Below are positions 1 to 8,668 of a stretch of 64,000 nucleotides of DNA, in pieces; position 1 is the stretch's first letter; every line of letters begins with the position of its first letter. The stretch spans positions 1 through 64,000 of the forward strand of contig JAFAPC010000016.1 of NCBI GenBank assembly GCA_019247305.1, written 5' to 3'. Under the pieces are notes generated by a model. That model did no database searches. It saw only the letters and a program-made list of their open reading frames with translations, and was not told the origin of the DNA. The stretch comes from Pseudonocardiales bacterium. Its GTDB lineage: Bacteria; Actinomycetota; Actinomycetes; Mycobacteriales; Pseudonocardiaceae. Made by a program: the position numbers and the translations under genes.

Positions 1-2
1 TG

Positions 3-341
3 GCATGGATTTCCGATCCCATCGACGGCAACAGGCACGACAGCCACTGCCTGGCCGAGGCAGCCGTGCTCACCGGCATGAATGCCGGGAACTGGATGGG
101 CGACAAAGGCTACACCGGCAACAATATGATCACACCCATCAAGAAACCACCCTATCGCGATCTACTGGACTGGGAGAAGGAATTCAACACCCAGGTCAAC
201 AAGATCCGATGGATAATCGAGCAGGCCATCGCCCACCTCAAGACCTGGCGAATCCTGGACACCGATTACCGGCGACCGATCAGTACCTTCCCCGAAACGA
301 TCTCAGCCGTTATCGCGCTCCACTTCTGGCGCTCCGCGTGA
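3..341 (+). CDS. IS5-family transposase, C-terminal part (cut by window start)
   Basis: The frame is open from the first bases, so only the C-terminal ~112 residues are present. A GDKGYTG segment (second catalytic Asp of the DDE triad), then TPIKKP, then RWIIEQAIAHLK with the catalytic Glu match the DDE transposases of the IS5/IS427 type. Such enzymes cut and paste their own element. The stop codon at 339-341 overlaps the terminal repeat of the element, which is usual for compact insertion sequences. The N-terminal part and the left end lie outside the window, so activity cannot be judged. A 90-bp element at 4750-4839 shares the terminal repeat and is probably mobilised by this family. Confidence 0.85.
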   Translation, partial: AWISDPIDGNRHDSHCLAEAAVLTGMNAGNWMGDKGYTGNNMITPIKKPPYRDLLDWEKEFNTQVNKIRWIIEQAIAHLKTWRILDTDYRRPISTFPETISAVIALHFWRSA

Positions 342-350
342 ATAAGCCTC
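339..350. repeat. Right terminal repeat of the IS5-type element
   Basis: TGAATAAGCCTC lies at the end of the transposase gene and overlaps its stop codon. The same 12 bases end the small element at 4750-4839, where they are part of a perfect 13-bp inverted repeat. This shared end defines the boundary of the insertion sequence at about base 350. Confidence 0.7.
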
Positions 351-440
351 CGTAGTACACCGGTATCCAGGAATGACAGCCGGGTGTTGGTCTGGGCCAC
401 AACCGCGTCCATCACACTCAGCCATACCTAGAGTCGGGGC

Positions 441-1444
441 ATGACCATTCCCACCCGCCAGCTCGGCACCTTGGGCTTGACCACTTCCGCGGTTGGCCTC
501 GGCTGCATGGGTATGAGCTACGCCTACGGCTCGATCGACCGTGACTAGGCCACCGCGACGCTGCATCGCGCGGTCGACCTCGGCGTCACCCTGTTTGACA
601 CCGCCGATATCTACGGTTTCGGCGACAACGAGCAACTCCTCGGCCGGGTCCTCGCCTCGGTCCGTGGCCAGGTCAGTATCGCCACCAAGTTCGGCATCGT
701 CCGCCGTCCCGACCACGACTGGCGCAGCCCCAGCCCGGCCAATGGCCGCCCGGAATACGTCCGAGCGGCCATTGATGCGTCGCTGATCCGGCTCGGCATG
801 GACCATGTGGATCTCTACTATCAGCACCGCGCCGACCCCGACGTGCCGATCGAGGACACCGTGAGCGCGATGGCTGAGCTCGTCGTGGACGGAAAAGTCC
901 GTCACTTTGGGCTCTCCGAGGCAGCCCCGGACACCATCCGCAGAGCCGCAGCTGTCCACCCGATCACCGCGGTCCAGACCGAATGGTCGTTGTTCGCCCG
1001 CGACATCGAGGACGAGGTCGTCCCCACCTGCCGGGAGCTCGGCATCGGCCTGGTCGCCTACAGCCCACTCGGGCGCGGCATGCTCGCCGGCTCGCTGACC
1101 AACCTCGACCAGCTCGCCGCCGCGATGACTATCGCCGGCTGCTGCCGTGGTGGCAGGATGCGAACCGGGCCAGCAACCAGCGGCTCATCGACGTTGTGCG
1201 CGACATCGCCGCCATCCGCGGCACGTCCCCATCGCAGATCGCATTGGCCTGGGTACTCGCCCAGGGAAACGATGTAGTTCCGATCCCCGGCACCAAGCGC
1301 CGCCGCTACCTCGCGGAAAATCTAGCCGCCCTCGACGTCGAGCTCAGCGACGACAAGCTAGCTCGCCTGAACACTCTGCAATCCTCCGGAAGCCGCGTCA
1401 TCATCGAAGCCGAGATCCGACGCACCACGGTGCCGGCGCATTAA
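441..1444 (+). pseudogene. Aldo/keto reductase, broken by a stop and a frameshift
   Basis: Starting at ATG 441 the translation begins MTIPTRQLGTLGL and follows the AKR family to the end, but TAG at 546-548 interrupts it (the context SIDRD[14 protein letters not shown] suggests GAG to TAG). Near 1120-1126 the frame shifts, and the rest ([11 protein letters not shown], then [20 protein letters not shown]) reads in another frame to 1444. Catalytic Asp and Tyr (DTADIYG), Lys (TKFG) and His (YYQHR) are all still visible. Intact relatives of about 330 residues reduce aldehydes and ketones with NADPH. Two independent lesions make a functional product unlikely. It ends three bases from the convergent cynS gene. 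Confidence 0.85.
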
Positions 1445-1447
1445 CGA

Positions 1448-1912
1448 TCAGAACATCCGGTAGGGTAGGAACTTCCCGTCCAGCACCAGGCGCACCTGGT
1501 CGCCGTGGGGGTCTTCGCGGCGCTCGAACGAGAGCTCGAAGTCGATGGCGCTCATGATGCCGTCGCCGAACTCCTCACGGATCAGCTCGGCTAGCGTGCT
1601 GCCATAGACCTGCACTATCTCCTGCAGCCGGTACACCACTGGTTCGGTGGTATCGACCATGTCCGCGCCGCGCACCGCCGGCAGCTGCAGGGCATCGACG
1701 ACGTCGTCGTCCAGCTGCAGCAGCTGCCCCAACGTGCGAGCTTGCTCGGCATCCAGCGGCTGCTGGCCCAGCACGGCCGAGGTACTCCACACCAGCGACC
1801 GGCCCAAGGTCTTCGCGATGGTCGCCCAGGACACTTGGTGGCGGTGTTTGGCGGCTAGTGCGGCGGCTGCGGCTTCCCGGCGTCCCAACGTGGGCAGCGG
1901 AACGATCGTCAC
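1448..1912 (-). CDS. cynS: Cyanate hydratase (cyanase)
   Basis: A 154-residue protein of the usual cyanase length. The N-terminal half is the helical DNA-binding-like fold and the C-terminal half carries the signature YRLQEIVQVYGSTLAELIRE followed by FGDGIMSAIDF and the closing GKFLPYRMF. The family's catalytic Arg, Glu and Ser fall in YRLQE and in the FGDGIMSAIDF segment. It converts cyanate and bicarbonate to ammonia and CO2 through carbamate, giving detoxification and nitrogen. The GTG start is supported by a GGAGGAG Shine-Dalgarno about 8 bases upstream. No carbonic anhydrase or cyanate transporter lies beside it, so it stands alone here, facing the broken reductase gene. Confidence 0.95.
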   Translation of the reverse strand: MTIVPLPTLGRREAAAAALAAKHRHQVSWATIAKTLGRSLVWSTSAVLGQQPLDAEQARTLGQLLQLDDDVVDALQLPAVRGADMVDTTEPVVYRLQEIVQVYGSTLAELIREEFGDGIMSAIDFELSFERREDPHGDQVRLVLDGKFLPYRMF

Positions 1913-2090
1913 GGTGAATCTCCTCCAGGGGGTACACGTCGATCATCCCCGCTGCACCCGGTCGGCGCCACTCAGCCGAGAGTGAACAGCCCTCCGAGGG
2001 TGGTCAAACCCGGCGTCCAGCAGCCGCATCATCGTGTCGTCATGGTCTCCAGCTCACCCCCCGCACCCAAAATGGGTGTACATTAGGTGC

Positions 2091-2327
2091 ATGCCCAAGG
2101 TCATCCAGATCAGGGGCGTGCCCGACGACGTGCACGCCGAGCTGACCAGGCGAGCTGAGGCGGCTGGGCTGTCCCTGAGCAGGTTCGTGCTACGCGAACT
2201 GGAGCTGACCAGCCGCCTCGGCCGTAACGCGGAGATTTTCGCCCGGCTGCGGGAGCTGCCTGCCACCAGCATCACCGACGAGGAGATTGTCGAGGACATT
2301 CGCGCTGAGCGGGACCGCGCCGGGTGA
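2091..2327 (+). CDS. VapB-type ribbon-helix-helix antitoxin
   Basis: A 78-residue protein beginning MPKVIQIRGVPDDVHAEL, a beta strand followed by two helices as in ribbon-helix-helix/FitA-like antitoxins; the acidic C-terminal tail (EEIVEDIRAERD) would wrap the toxin. The last bases overlap the toxin start (GTGA), so the pair is translationally coupled. The ATG at 2091 is preferred over upstream in-frame codons because homology begins there; no clear Shine-Dalgarno is seen and TACATT some 10 bases upstream could be a -10 box of a leaderless, autoregulated transcript. Family knowledge: it neutralises the partner and represses the operon. Confidence 0.85.
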   Translation: MPKVIQIRGVPDDVHAELTRRAEAAGLSLSRFVLRELELTSRLGRNAEIFARLRELPATSITDEEIVEDIRAERDRAG

Positions 2328-2713
2328 TTGTCGTCGATGCCTCGGTGATCGTTGCGGTGATTATCGGATCGGTGGGCGCAGCCGACCGTCTTGCTGACGA
2401 GCGGCTCGTAGCGCCTGCCATCGTTGACGGTGAGGTGGGTAGTGCCGTGCGCCGGCAGTGGCGGCACGGATCACTCAGCGATGAGCGGGCCAGCATTGCA
2501 ATCGATGCTCTCGGCGCCCTGGAAATTATGCGCTTCGAACACCGTGCCCTACTCCGGCGAGCCTGGGAACTGCGGCATAACCTAACTTTCACTGACGGCC
2601 TGTACCTCGCGCTGGCCGAGCAACTCACAATTCCGCTGGTCACCCTCGACGCCCGTATCGCAGCAGCACCGCACATCACGGCTGACGTCGAGGTGCTCGC
2701 TCGAAGCTCCTGA
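2324..2713 (+). CDS. VapC-type PIN-domain ribonuclease toxin
   Basis: The protein has 129 residues, starts at GTG overlapping the antitoxin stop, and begins MIVVDASVIV with the first metal-binding Asp. A Glu in VDGEVGSAV and Asp residues in TFTDGLYLALA and TLDAR complete the PIN acidic set. VapC toxins cleave tRNA or rRNA and are held in check by the cognate VapB. All catalytic positions look intact, so the pair is probably active. It is complete, unlike the PIN remnant at 8283-8609. Confidence 0.9.
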   Translation: MIVVDASVIVAVIIGSVGAADRLADERLVAPAIVDGEVGSAVRRQWRHGSLSDERASIAIDALGALEIMRFEHRALLRRAWELRHNLTFTDGLYLALAEQLTIPLVTLDARIAAAPHITADVEVLARSS

Positions 2714-2855
2714 TCGCCTGGACCGCTAAACTGTTAAACTGTCGGTGATCCGGGGGTCGGCGCCACGAGAGGCAGGCACGGCCCTGGCGGCGCGGGTGCC
2801 CTCGATGCGGCGTGCGACCATGACGTGATCCCTGCTGCCACCCGAGGACTGCTGA

Positions 2856-4682
2856 GTGACCACGTTCGCTGACCAGACGTTCACCCCTCCCGAGCTGATC
2901 CGCAACTTTTGCGTCATCGCGCACATCGATCACGGTAAGTCCACCCTGGCTGATCGCATGCTGCAGCTCACCGGCGTGCTCGATGAGCGCAGCTACCGTG
3001 CGCAGTACCTCGACCGGATGGACATCGAGCGCGAGCGGGGCATCACCATCAAGGCCCAGAACGTCCGGCTGCCCTGGCAGGTCAACGGCGTCGACCACGT
3101 GCTGCACTTGATTGACACCCCCGGTCACGTGGACTTCACCTACGAGGTGTCCCGCGCGCTGGACGCGTGCGAAGGCGCTGTGCTGCTGGTGGACGCCGCC
3201 CAGGGCATCGAGGCGCAGACGCTGGCGAACCTGTACCTGGCGCTGGAGAAGGATCTCCGGATTATCCCGGTGCTCAACAAGATTGACCTGCCGGCGGCCG
3301 AGCCGGACCGCTACGCCGCCGAACTGGCCCACATCCTCGGCTGCCAGCCCGACGACGTGCTGCGGGTCAGCGCGAAGACCGGCCAGGGCGTGCGGGAGTT
3401 GCTCGACGTGGTGGTCGAGCAGGTTCCGGCCCCGGTCGGGGACTCCGCGGCACCCACCCGAGCGATGATCTTTGACTCGGTCTACGACTCCTACCGGGGT
3501 GTGGTCACCTACATCCGGGTGGTGGACGGACGGATCGTCCCGCGGGAGCGGATCCGGATGATGTCCACGGGCGTTACCCACGAGCTACTTGAGGTCGGCA
3601 TCATCTCACCTGATCAGAAGCCGTGTGACGGCTTGGGGGTGGGCGAGGTCGGCTACCTCATGACCGGGGTGAAGGACGTCCGGCAGTCCCGGGTTGGGGA
3701 CACGATCACCAGTGAGCGGGGTGGCGCCACCGTGGCGCTGCCCGGCTACCGCAGCCCGAAGCCGATGGTGTTCGCCGGGCTGTACCCGATGGACGGCTCG
3801 GACTACCCGGAGCTGCGCGATGCGTTGGACAAGCTGCGGCTCAACGACGCCGCGCTGAGCTACGCGCCGGAGACCTCCGTCGCGCTGGGGTTCGGTTTCC
3901 GCTGCGGGTTCCTCGGCCTGCTGCACTTGGAGATCACCCGGGACCGGCTGCAGCGCGAGTTCGGCCTCGACCTCATCTCCACCGCGCCGAACGTGGTCTA
4001 CCGGGTGGTCCGCGACGAGGGTAGCGAGCAGATCGTCACCAACCCCGCGGACTGGCCCGACGGCAAGGTCGCGCAGGTGTACGAGCCAGTGGTGCGGTGC
4101 ACCGTCATCGCCCCCGCGGAGTTCGTCGGCACGATTATGGAGCTCTGTCAGGGCCGCCGAGGCACCCTGCTGGGGATGGACTACCTGTCGGCCTCGCGGG
4201 TGGAGTTGCGCTATACCCTGCCGATGGCCGAGATCGTGTTTGACTTCTTCGACGCGCTGAAGTCCCGCACCCGCGGCTACGCCTCCATGGATTACGAGGA
4301 GGCCGGCGAACAGATCGCCGACCTGGTCAAGGTGGACATCTTGCTGCAGGGCGAGCCGGTGGACGCATTTTCCGCGATCGTGCACCGCGAAGCCGCCTAC
4401 GGCTACGGCACCTCAATGGTGACCAGATTGCGCGAACTCATCCCGCGCCAGCAGTTCGAGGTGCCGATCCAGGCCGCGATCGGTTCCCGGATCATTGCCC
4501 GGGAAACCATCCGCGCCATGCGCAAGGACGTGCTGGCCAAATGCTACGGCGGGGACATCACCCGCAAGCGCAAGCTGCTGGAGAAGCAGAAGGAGGGGAA
4601 AAAGCGGATGAAGACCATTGGGCGGGTCGAGGTCCCTCAGGAGGCTTTCGTCGCCGCCCTGTCCACCGACACGCGCAAGTAG
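2856..4682 (+). CDS. lepA: Elongation factor 4 (LepA), back-translocating ribosomal GTPase
   Basis: This is a 608-residue protein of normal LepA length. The G domain shows AHIDHGKST (G1), [10 protein letters not shown] (switch I), DTPGHVDF (G3) and NKIDLP (G4). Domains II-III and the LepA-specific C-terminal domain follow, the latter ending in [20 protein letters not shown]. It binds the ribosome and remodels stalled or post-translocation complexes. The start is GTG at 2856; the 142 bases upstream carry no S20 gene. A MITE lies 67 bases downstream. Confidence 0.97.
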   Translation: MTTFADQTFTPPELIRNFCVIAHIDHGKSTLADRMLQLTGVLDERSYRAQYLDRMDIERERGITIKAQNVRLPWQVNGVDHVLHLIDTPGHVDFTYEVSRALDACEGAVLLVDAAQGIEAQTLANLYLALEKDLRIIPVLNKIDLPAAEPDRYAAELAHILGCQPDDVLRVSAKTGQGVRELLDVVVEQVPAPVGDSAAPTRAMIFDSVYDSYRGVVTYIRVVDGRIVPRERIRMMSTGVTHELLEVGIISPDQKPCDGLGVGEVGYLMTGVKDVRQSRVGDTITSERGGATVALPGYRSPKPMVFAGLYPMDGSDYPELRDALDKLRLNDAALSYAPETSVALGFGFRCGFLGLLHLEITRDRLQREFGLDLISTAPNVVYRVVRDEGSEQIVTNPADWPDGKVAQVYEPVVRCTVIAPAEFVGTIMELCQGRRGTLLGMDYLSASRVELRYTLPMAEIVFDFFDALKSRTRGYASMDYEEAGEQIADLVKVDILLQGEPVDAFSAIVHREAAYGYGTSMVTRLRELIPRQQFEVPIQAAIGSRIIARETIRAMRKDVLAKCYGGDITRKRKLLEKQKEGKKRMKTIGRVEVPQEAFVAALSTDTRK

Positions 4683-4749
4683 CTGGCCATGCGCGGAAGT
4701 GTCGGTGGGACCTGGCAGGGTTGGCGCGAGGACGGGAGGAGGGGACCAT

Positions 4750-4839
4750 GAGGCTTATTCAGGACAGTGTTATTGATCTTGTGAGACTCATCCTGAGCTG
4801 CAACGATCAGTCGTCGATCAAGATCGCTGAATAAGCCTC
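4750..4839. mobile_element. 90-bp MITE with IS5-type ends, flanked by CAT duplication
   Basis: GAGGCTTATTCAG at 4750-4762 is the perfect inverse of CTGAATAAGCCTC at 4827-4839. CAT at 4747-4749 and again at 4840-4842 forms a 3-bp target duplication. The terminal repeat matches the end of the transposase element at 339-350, so this is a non-autonomous derivative. It has landed in the start codon of the Uma2 gene: a strong Shine-Dalgarno (GGGAGGAGGGG) sits just before the left CAT-G, while the gene body begins with the right-hand ATG. Reading from the left ATG (4748) through the element gives 28 codons and a TAA at 4832-4834, six bases before the Uma2 ATG and in the same frame. Confidence 0.88.
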
Positions 4840-4840
4840 C

Positions 4841-5494
4841 ATGAAGGCCATGAGCGCTCAACAAGAGGCAACCCAGAAAGATTCAACCCAGAAAGATTCA
4901 ACCCAGAAAGATCCAACGCAGTCGGGCTTCGCTGGGTTCGCCGCCGGTCGTCCCTTCACGGTGTATGACCTGGAGGCGATACCTGATGATGGCTACCGCT
5001 ACGAACTCATCGACGGGGCGCTCATCGTGACCCCGGCGCCTAGCTGGCAGCACCAGGAGAGCAGCGGGGAGCTGTTCGTGCAGCTCCGCAACGCGTGCAC
5101 ACCGGAGTTCCGGGTGCTCTCAGCGCCCTTCGCGGTCCGCACCTCGATCCACAACGAACTCCAGCCGGACATCCTGGTGGCCCGCTACGTCGATCTCACG
5201 CTAAAGGATCTGCCCGTCGCGCCGGTGCTCGCGGTCGAGGTGCTCTCCGAGAGCACCGCGCTCAACGATCTGAACACCAAGAAGGCCGCGTATGAGCGGA
5301 TGGGGGCCGCTTCGTACTGGGTGATCGACCCCGAGCCTCCCGGCGGGCTGACCGTTTTTGAGCTTACCGCGCAGGGTCGCTACCGGGAGGTGGCGAGTAT
5401 CAGCGGGGACGAGAAGTTCGCGACCGACCGACCTTTCCCGATCACTGTCGTGCCCGCTCGTCTCCTAGACGGCCTGCGTCCGCTCACCGAATGA
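4841..5494 (+). CDS. Uma2-family putative endonuclease (PD-(D/E)XK fold)
   Basis: A 217-residue protein. After a low-complexity N-terminus with three near-identical STQKD-like units (15-bp tandem repeats at about 4870-4915) the Uma2/DUF820 core starts: FTVYDLEAIPDDGYRYELIDG, then QPDILVARYVDL (catalytic Asp), VLAVEVLSEST (Glu-x-Lys-like strand) and KKAAYERMGAASYWVIDP. Family members are restriction-like nucleases of uncertain biological role. The native Shine-Dalgarno has been pushed 90 bases away by the MITE, so translation now probably depends on reinitiation after the 28-codon reading frame inside it. The 3' end overlaps the convergent oxidoreductase gene by 11 bases. Confidence 0.85.
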   Translation: MKAMSAQQEATQKDSTQKDSTQKDPTQSGFAGFAAGRPFTVYDLEAIPDDGYRYELIDGALIVTPAPSWQHQESSGELFVQLRNACTPEFRVLSAPFAVRTSIHNELQPDILVARYVDLTLKDLPVAPVLAVEVLSESTALNDLNTKKAAYERMGAASYWVIDPEPPGGLTVFELTAQGRYREVASISGDEKFATDRPFPITVVPARLLDGLRPLTE

Positions 5495-6449
5495 AGACAA
5501 TCTTGCCGGCGGTGTCGCCGTCGCGCATGGCCGTGAAGCCCCGCTCGGCCTCGGACATGGGCAGCTCGGCGCCGATCTGCGGGCGCAGCCCGGTGATGTC
5601 CAGAAAGGACAAGAGGTCGCGCAGTTCGTCGCGGGTACCCATGGTGGAGCCGACCATCCGCAGCTGCCGGAAGAACAGCCGTTGGAGCTCAGCGTGCTCG
5701 GCGTCGCCGCTGGTGGCGCCACTGCAGACGATAATGCCGCCCGGCTTGAGCGATTTGACCGAATGTGACCAGGTAGCCTTGCCGACGGTCTCGAACACCG
5801 CGTCCACCCGCTCAGGCAGCCGAGCCCCGGGCTCAAACGCCTGGTGCGCGCCCAACGAGCGAGCCAGGTCGCGCTTGGCCTCGGTGCGCCCGGTCACCCA
5901 GACTCGCATCCCAGCGGTCCGGCCAAGCTGCACCAATGCGGTGGATACCCCGCCCGAGGCGCCCTGCACGAGCATGGTTTGCCCAGCCCGCAGCCCTGCT
6001 TTGATGAACAACATCCGGTAGGCGGTGAGCCAGGCGGTGCCCATGCAGGCCGCCTCCGGGAAGGTCAGAGACGGCGGCTTGGGCACCACATTGCGGGCGG
6101 GCACCACGACGGTGTCAGCGAAGGTACCCGACAACTTCTCGGTGAGCAGCGTACGGCCCGGGTCCAGGGTCTCCTCGCCGATCCAGCCTGGGCTGGTCAC
6201 CACCGGGTAGATCACCACCTCGGAACCATCCGGCAGCACGCCGGCGCCATCACAGCCCAGAATCATCGGGAACCGATCGGGCGTGATCCCCACCCCGCGC
6301 AACGTCCACAGGTCGTGCAGGTTCAAACTGGCCGCGACCACGGTGACCGCCACGGTGCCCTCGGGTGCTTCTGGGTCGGGGCGGTCACCGATGCGCAACG
6401 AGGACAGCGGGTCCTGGAAATTCGGCTCGGCGGCGTAGACGGCGAACAT
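5484..6449 (-). CDS. Zinc-independent quinone oxidoreductase (MDR superfamily)
   Basis: About 321 residues from MFAVYAAEPN. The GroES-like N-terminal domain (SLNLHDLWTLRGVGI, ILGCDGAGVLPDG) and the Rossmann domain (MLVQGASGGVSTALVQLGRT, with the nucleotide-binding Gly-rich turn) are clear. The Cys ligands of zinc-dependent alcohol dehydrogenases are not seen. Such enzymes reduce quinones or enones with NADPH. I chose the start at 6449 because homology begins with FAVYA; an in-frame codon at 6473 would only add MAGTRLGA. It faces away from the RNase operon, with about 60 bases between the start codons. Confidence 0.88.
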   Translation of the reverse strand: MFAVYAAEPNFQDPLSSLRIGDRPDPEAPEGTVAVTVVAASLNLHDLWTLRGVGITPDRFPMILGCDGAGVLPDGSEVVIYPVVTSPGWIGEETLDPGRTLLTEKLSGTFADTVVVPARNVVPKPPSLTFPEAACMGTAWLTAYRMLFIKAGLRAGQTMLVQGASGGVSTALVQLGRTAGMRVWVTGRTEAKRDLARSLGAHQAFEPGARLPERVDAVFETVGKATWSHSVKSLKPGGIIVCSGATSGDAEHAELQRLFFRQLRMVGSTMGTRDELRDLLSFLDITGLRPQIGAELPMSEAERGFTAMRDGDTAGKIVFIR

Positions 6450-6507
6450 GGCGCCCAACCTAGTGCCGGCCACGGGCGGGTACCTCTGGGCAGGTTACCC
6501 TGCAGGT

Positions 6508-6720
6508 GTGCTGTGGGACGCGGTGAGCCGTTGGTGGGACGGGGTGGAGCTGTGGCTCACCCAACTCGGGCTCGCGTGGCAAGTGGCCCTGCTCATGCTG
6601 GTGTTGCTGCCGGTCTGCTGGTGGGCCGTTCGGGCGCTGGACCGCGCCTCCTTCCTGCTCTTCGAACGGTTCGGCCACCGCTACGCTCTGAACTCAGAGG
6701 ATAACCAGGAGCCCCGGTGA
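6508..6720 (+). CDS. Small single-span membrane protein ahead of the RNase gene
   Basis: Seventy residues with one strong hydrophobic stretch (WQVALLMLVLLPVCWWAVRAL, residues ~22-42) and a charged tail. The start is GTG at 6508: TACCCT at 6496-6501 makes a good -10 box only seven bases upstream, so the transcript is probably leaderless. The stop overlaps the start of the secreted RNase gene (GTGA), and the barstar gene follows, so the three genes form one operon. No family recognised. It could help secretion or membrane placement of the RNase, but that is only inferred from position. Confidence 0.7.
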   Translation: MLWDAVSRWWDGVELWLTQLGLAWQVALLMLVLLPVCWWAVRALDRASFLLFERFGHRYALNSEDNQEPR

Positions 6721-7133
6721 GCTCCCGGCAGCGGATCAGTGCCGCCCTGATCGGCCTGCTCGTGCTGGTGGCTGGCGGCGCCGTGGGGCGCCATCTGCTG
6801 TCCGCCCCACCTGTTGCTGACCGGCCCTCGGTGGCCGCCTCAGCGGCTGGTCTGCCGGTTCGGGCCTTATCGCAGCTCCCGCCGCAGGCTGCGCAGGTGT
6901 GGCAGCTGATCCAGCACGGCGGCCCGTTCCCCTATCGGCAGGACGGGACGGTGTTCAGCAACCGGGAGGAGCGCTTGCCGCCACGGCAGTTCGGCTTCTA
7001 CCGGGAGTACACCGTTCCGACGCCGGGCGAGCACGACCGCGGCCCTCGTCGTCTCATCACCGGCGGGGCCACCAAGCTGTACTACACCGGGGACCACTAC
7101 CTGTCCTTCGTTGCGGTTGATCCGAAGCGGTAA
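6717..7133 (+). CDS. Secreted barnase-like guanyl-preferring ribonuclease (N1/T1 family)
   Basis: Starting at GTG 6717, the 138-residue product has a signal or anchor segment (AALIGLLVLVAGGAVG, residues ~9-24) and a microbial RNase domain. Catalytic Glu is in FYREYTVPTPG, Arg residues in RGPRRLITGG, and the catalytic His in TGDHYLSF, the same order as Glu73, Arg83/87 and His102 of barnase. The enzyme would cleave RNA outside the cell, as nutrient scavenging or as a weapon. The barstar-type gene starts five bases after the stop. All active-site residues are present, so it is expected to be active. Confidence 0.92.
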   Translation: MSSRQRISAALIGLLVLVAGGAVGRHLLSAPPVADRPSVAASAAGLPVRALSQLPPQAAQVWQLIQHGGPFPYRQDGTVFSNREERLPPRQFGFYREYTVPTPGEHDRGPRRLITGGATKLYYTGDHYLSFVAVDPKR

Positions 7134-7137
7134 CGCC

Positions 7138-7482
7138 GTGCTGCGTTATGTCCCCAATGCCGCCCGCGCCCTCGCGCAAGCTCGGGATCAGGGTGCGCTG
7201 GCGCATCTGGCGGGCCCAGTGACCAGCAAGGCCGAGGCGCTGGACGCAATCGGCGGCGCCTTGGATTTCCCGGCCTGGTACGGCCGTAACCTCGACGCGC
7301 TGTATGACTGCCTGGTCGACCTGTCCTGGCTAGCCGCTGGTGAGCACGTCCTGGTTTGGGCCGGCCACCGCCAGCTTGAGGCCGCTGATCCCGAGGGCTA
7401 CCGCGCCGTGCTGGCGGTGCTCGACGACGCGACCGCCGCCAGCTCGGGGCGCCCTCTGTCGGTGCTGCTTGCGGAGGAGTGA
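7138..7482 (+). CDS. Barstar-family RNase inhibitor
   Basis: A 114-residue protein. The region ALDAIGGALDFPAWYGRNLDALYDCL matches the barstar signature that plugs the RNase active site. No signal peptide, so it acts in the cytoplasm and protects the cell from RNase that has not yet been exported. GTG at 7138 is chosen because it begins just after the RNase stop; a TTG at 7111 would overlap that gene. The stop at 7482 directly abuts the convergent hydratase gene. Together with 6717-7133 this is a complete toxin/immunity pair. Confidence 0.92.
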   Translation: MLRYVPNAARALAQARDQGALAHLAGPVTSKAEALDAIGGALDFPAWYGRNLDALYDCLVDLSWLAAGEHVLVWAGHRQLEAADPEGYRAVLAVLDDATAASSGRPLSVLLAEE

Positions 7483-8238
7483 TCAGCTGGTGGGAATCCA
7501 GGACGCGGGGCGCTTCTCGGCGAAGGCGCGGATCCCTTCCCGGCCCTCCGCTGAGGCGAAGCGCGCTGCGGAGAGTTCGAGCATCGCCGCGAAATCGTGC
7601 ACCATAGTCGGCCCGCAGCTGCGGTGCAGCAGCTGCTTGGTCAGCGCCAGCGCCTGCGGTCCACCCTTGAGGAGCATTCCGATGTAGCGGTTCACCTCGG
7701 CGTCCAGCTGGTCGGCCGGGACCGCGCTGGTCAGCAGGCCGATGGCGCTCGCCCGGGTGGCGTTGAAGGTTTCCCCAGTGAGGAACAGCTCGTTCGCCGC
7801 GCGGGGCAGCAGCCGGGGCAGCACGGTCACCGAGATCACGGCGGGCACCACCCCGAGGCGCACCTCGGTGAACGCGAACGTGGCGTGCGCTGCCGCGACA
7901 GCGATGTCGGCGGCCGCGACCAGGCCGATCCCGCCGGCCCGGGCATGCCCAGCCAACTTGGCGATGACCGGTTTGGGATGCGTGCAGATCCGCTCCAGGA
8001 TGGGGGGCAATCCGTTGACCGCCTCCGGAGGCTCGGTGAGGTCCATCCCGGCGCAGAACACCGGCCCGGTGTGCGCAAGCACCACCACCCGCACCGAGTC
8101 GTCCTCGGCGGTGCGCTCCACGGCATCCACCAGTTGAGCGCGCAGCGGTGTGGACAGCGCGTTGCGGTTGGCGGGGGAGTCCAGCGTGACGGTGGCGATC
8201 CCGGACTGTACGTTCAGGTGCACCAGCTTGGCGGTCAT
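7483..8238 (-). CDS. Enoyl-CoA hydratase/isomerase family protein
   Basis: A crotonase-fold protein of 251 residues: oxyanion-hole segments GPVFCAGMDL and AGHARAGGIGLVAAADIAVAA, and an active-site Glu candidate in FTEVRLGVVPAVIS. The usual second oxyanion glycine context and total length are normal. It would hydrate enoyl-CoA thioesters in fatty-acid or amino-acid breakdown; the substrate cannot be told. It is a single gene, ending tail to tail with barstar without any gap, so a shared or bidirectional termination zone is likely. Confidence 0.9.
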   Translation of the reverse strand: MTAKLVHLNVQSGIATVTLDSPANRNALSTPLRAQLVDAVERTAEDDSVRVVVLAHTGPVFCAGMDLTEPPEAVNGLPPILERICTHPKPVIAKLAGHARAGGIGLVAAADIAVAAAHATFAFTEVRLGVVPAVISVTVLPRLLPRAANELFLTGETFNATRASAIGLLTSAVPADQLDAEVNRYIGMLLKGGPQALALTKQLLHRSCGPTMVHDFAAMLELSAARFASAEGREGIRAFAEKRPASWIPTS

Positions 8239-8282
8239 GGTGCCGACCGTAGCCGTCTGCCGGGATCCGGCTTACTCGATCA

Positions 8283-8609
8283 CTATGGTGCGATGACCTG
8301 GACCAGGCGTTCAAGCCCAACAAAGTCACCTGGGTTTCGCGTCACCAGGATCAGATCGTGGGCAAAGGCGGTAGCTGCGATCTGCAGGTCGAACCGACGC
8401 GGCCTGGGGTTCCGGCCGGCGTCGATCACCAGGGCGTACAGCTCACCGTAGGCGCGCGCCGCAGCACCGCCGAACGGCAGTGTCTCGATCGTGTTTTCTA
8501 ACGCTTGGAGGCGGGACAGCCGCCGGGCCCGCTCGGTTGCGGTTCGAGCGGTGTGGACGCCAGCGGCCAGCTCACCCAAGGTGATACTGCTGACGAACGA
8601 CATCGTCAC
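8283..8609 (-). pseudogene. PIN-domain (VapC-type) toxin lacking its N-terminus
   Basis: The 108 residues contain SSITLGELAAGVHTA (catalytic Glu), RRFDLQIAATA and TRNPGDF, which place it in the VapC PIN family. The expected first ~20 residues with the leading Asp (VxDTS motif) are missing: the readable protein starts only with MTMSFVSS, and the sequence upstream holds the LexA box and the divergent DprA-like gene. No antitoxin gene is left on this strand. I therefore read it as a truncated toxin, possibly cut when the DprA module arrived. Confidence 0.75.
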
Positions 8610-8614
8610 TGTTA

Positions 8615-8630
8615 TCGAACCTTTGTTCGA
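8615..8630. promoter_or_regulatory. LexA-type SOS box upstream of the DprA-like gene
   Basis: TCGAAC-CTTT-GTTCGA is an exact match to the actinobacterial/mycobacterial LexA consensus TCGAACNNNNGTTCGA; the palindrome extends to 8-bp arms (8613-8620 and 8625-8632). It lies 35-50 bases before the start of the DprA-like gene, and TATACT at 8631-8636 just after it could be the -10 box. DNA damage should therefore induce the downstream genes. Confidence 0.85.
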
Positions 8631-8668
8631 TATACTGGTTGGTAGGTGCCACGAGTGGGAGGTCGATG

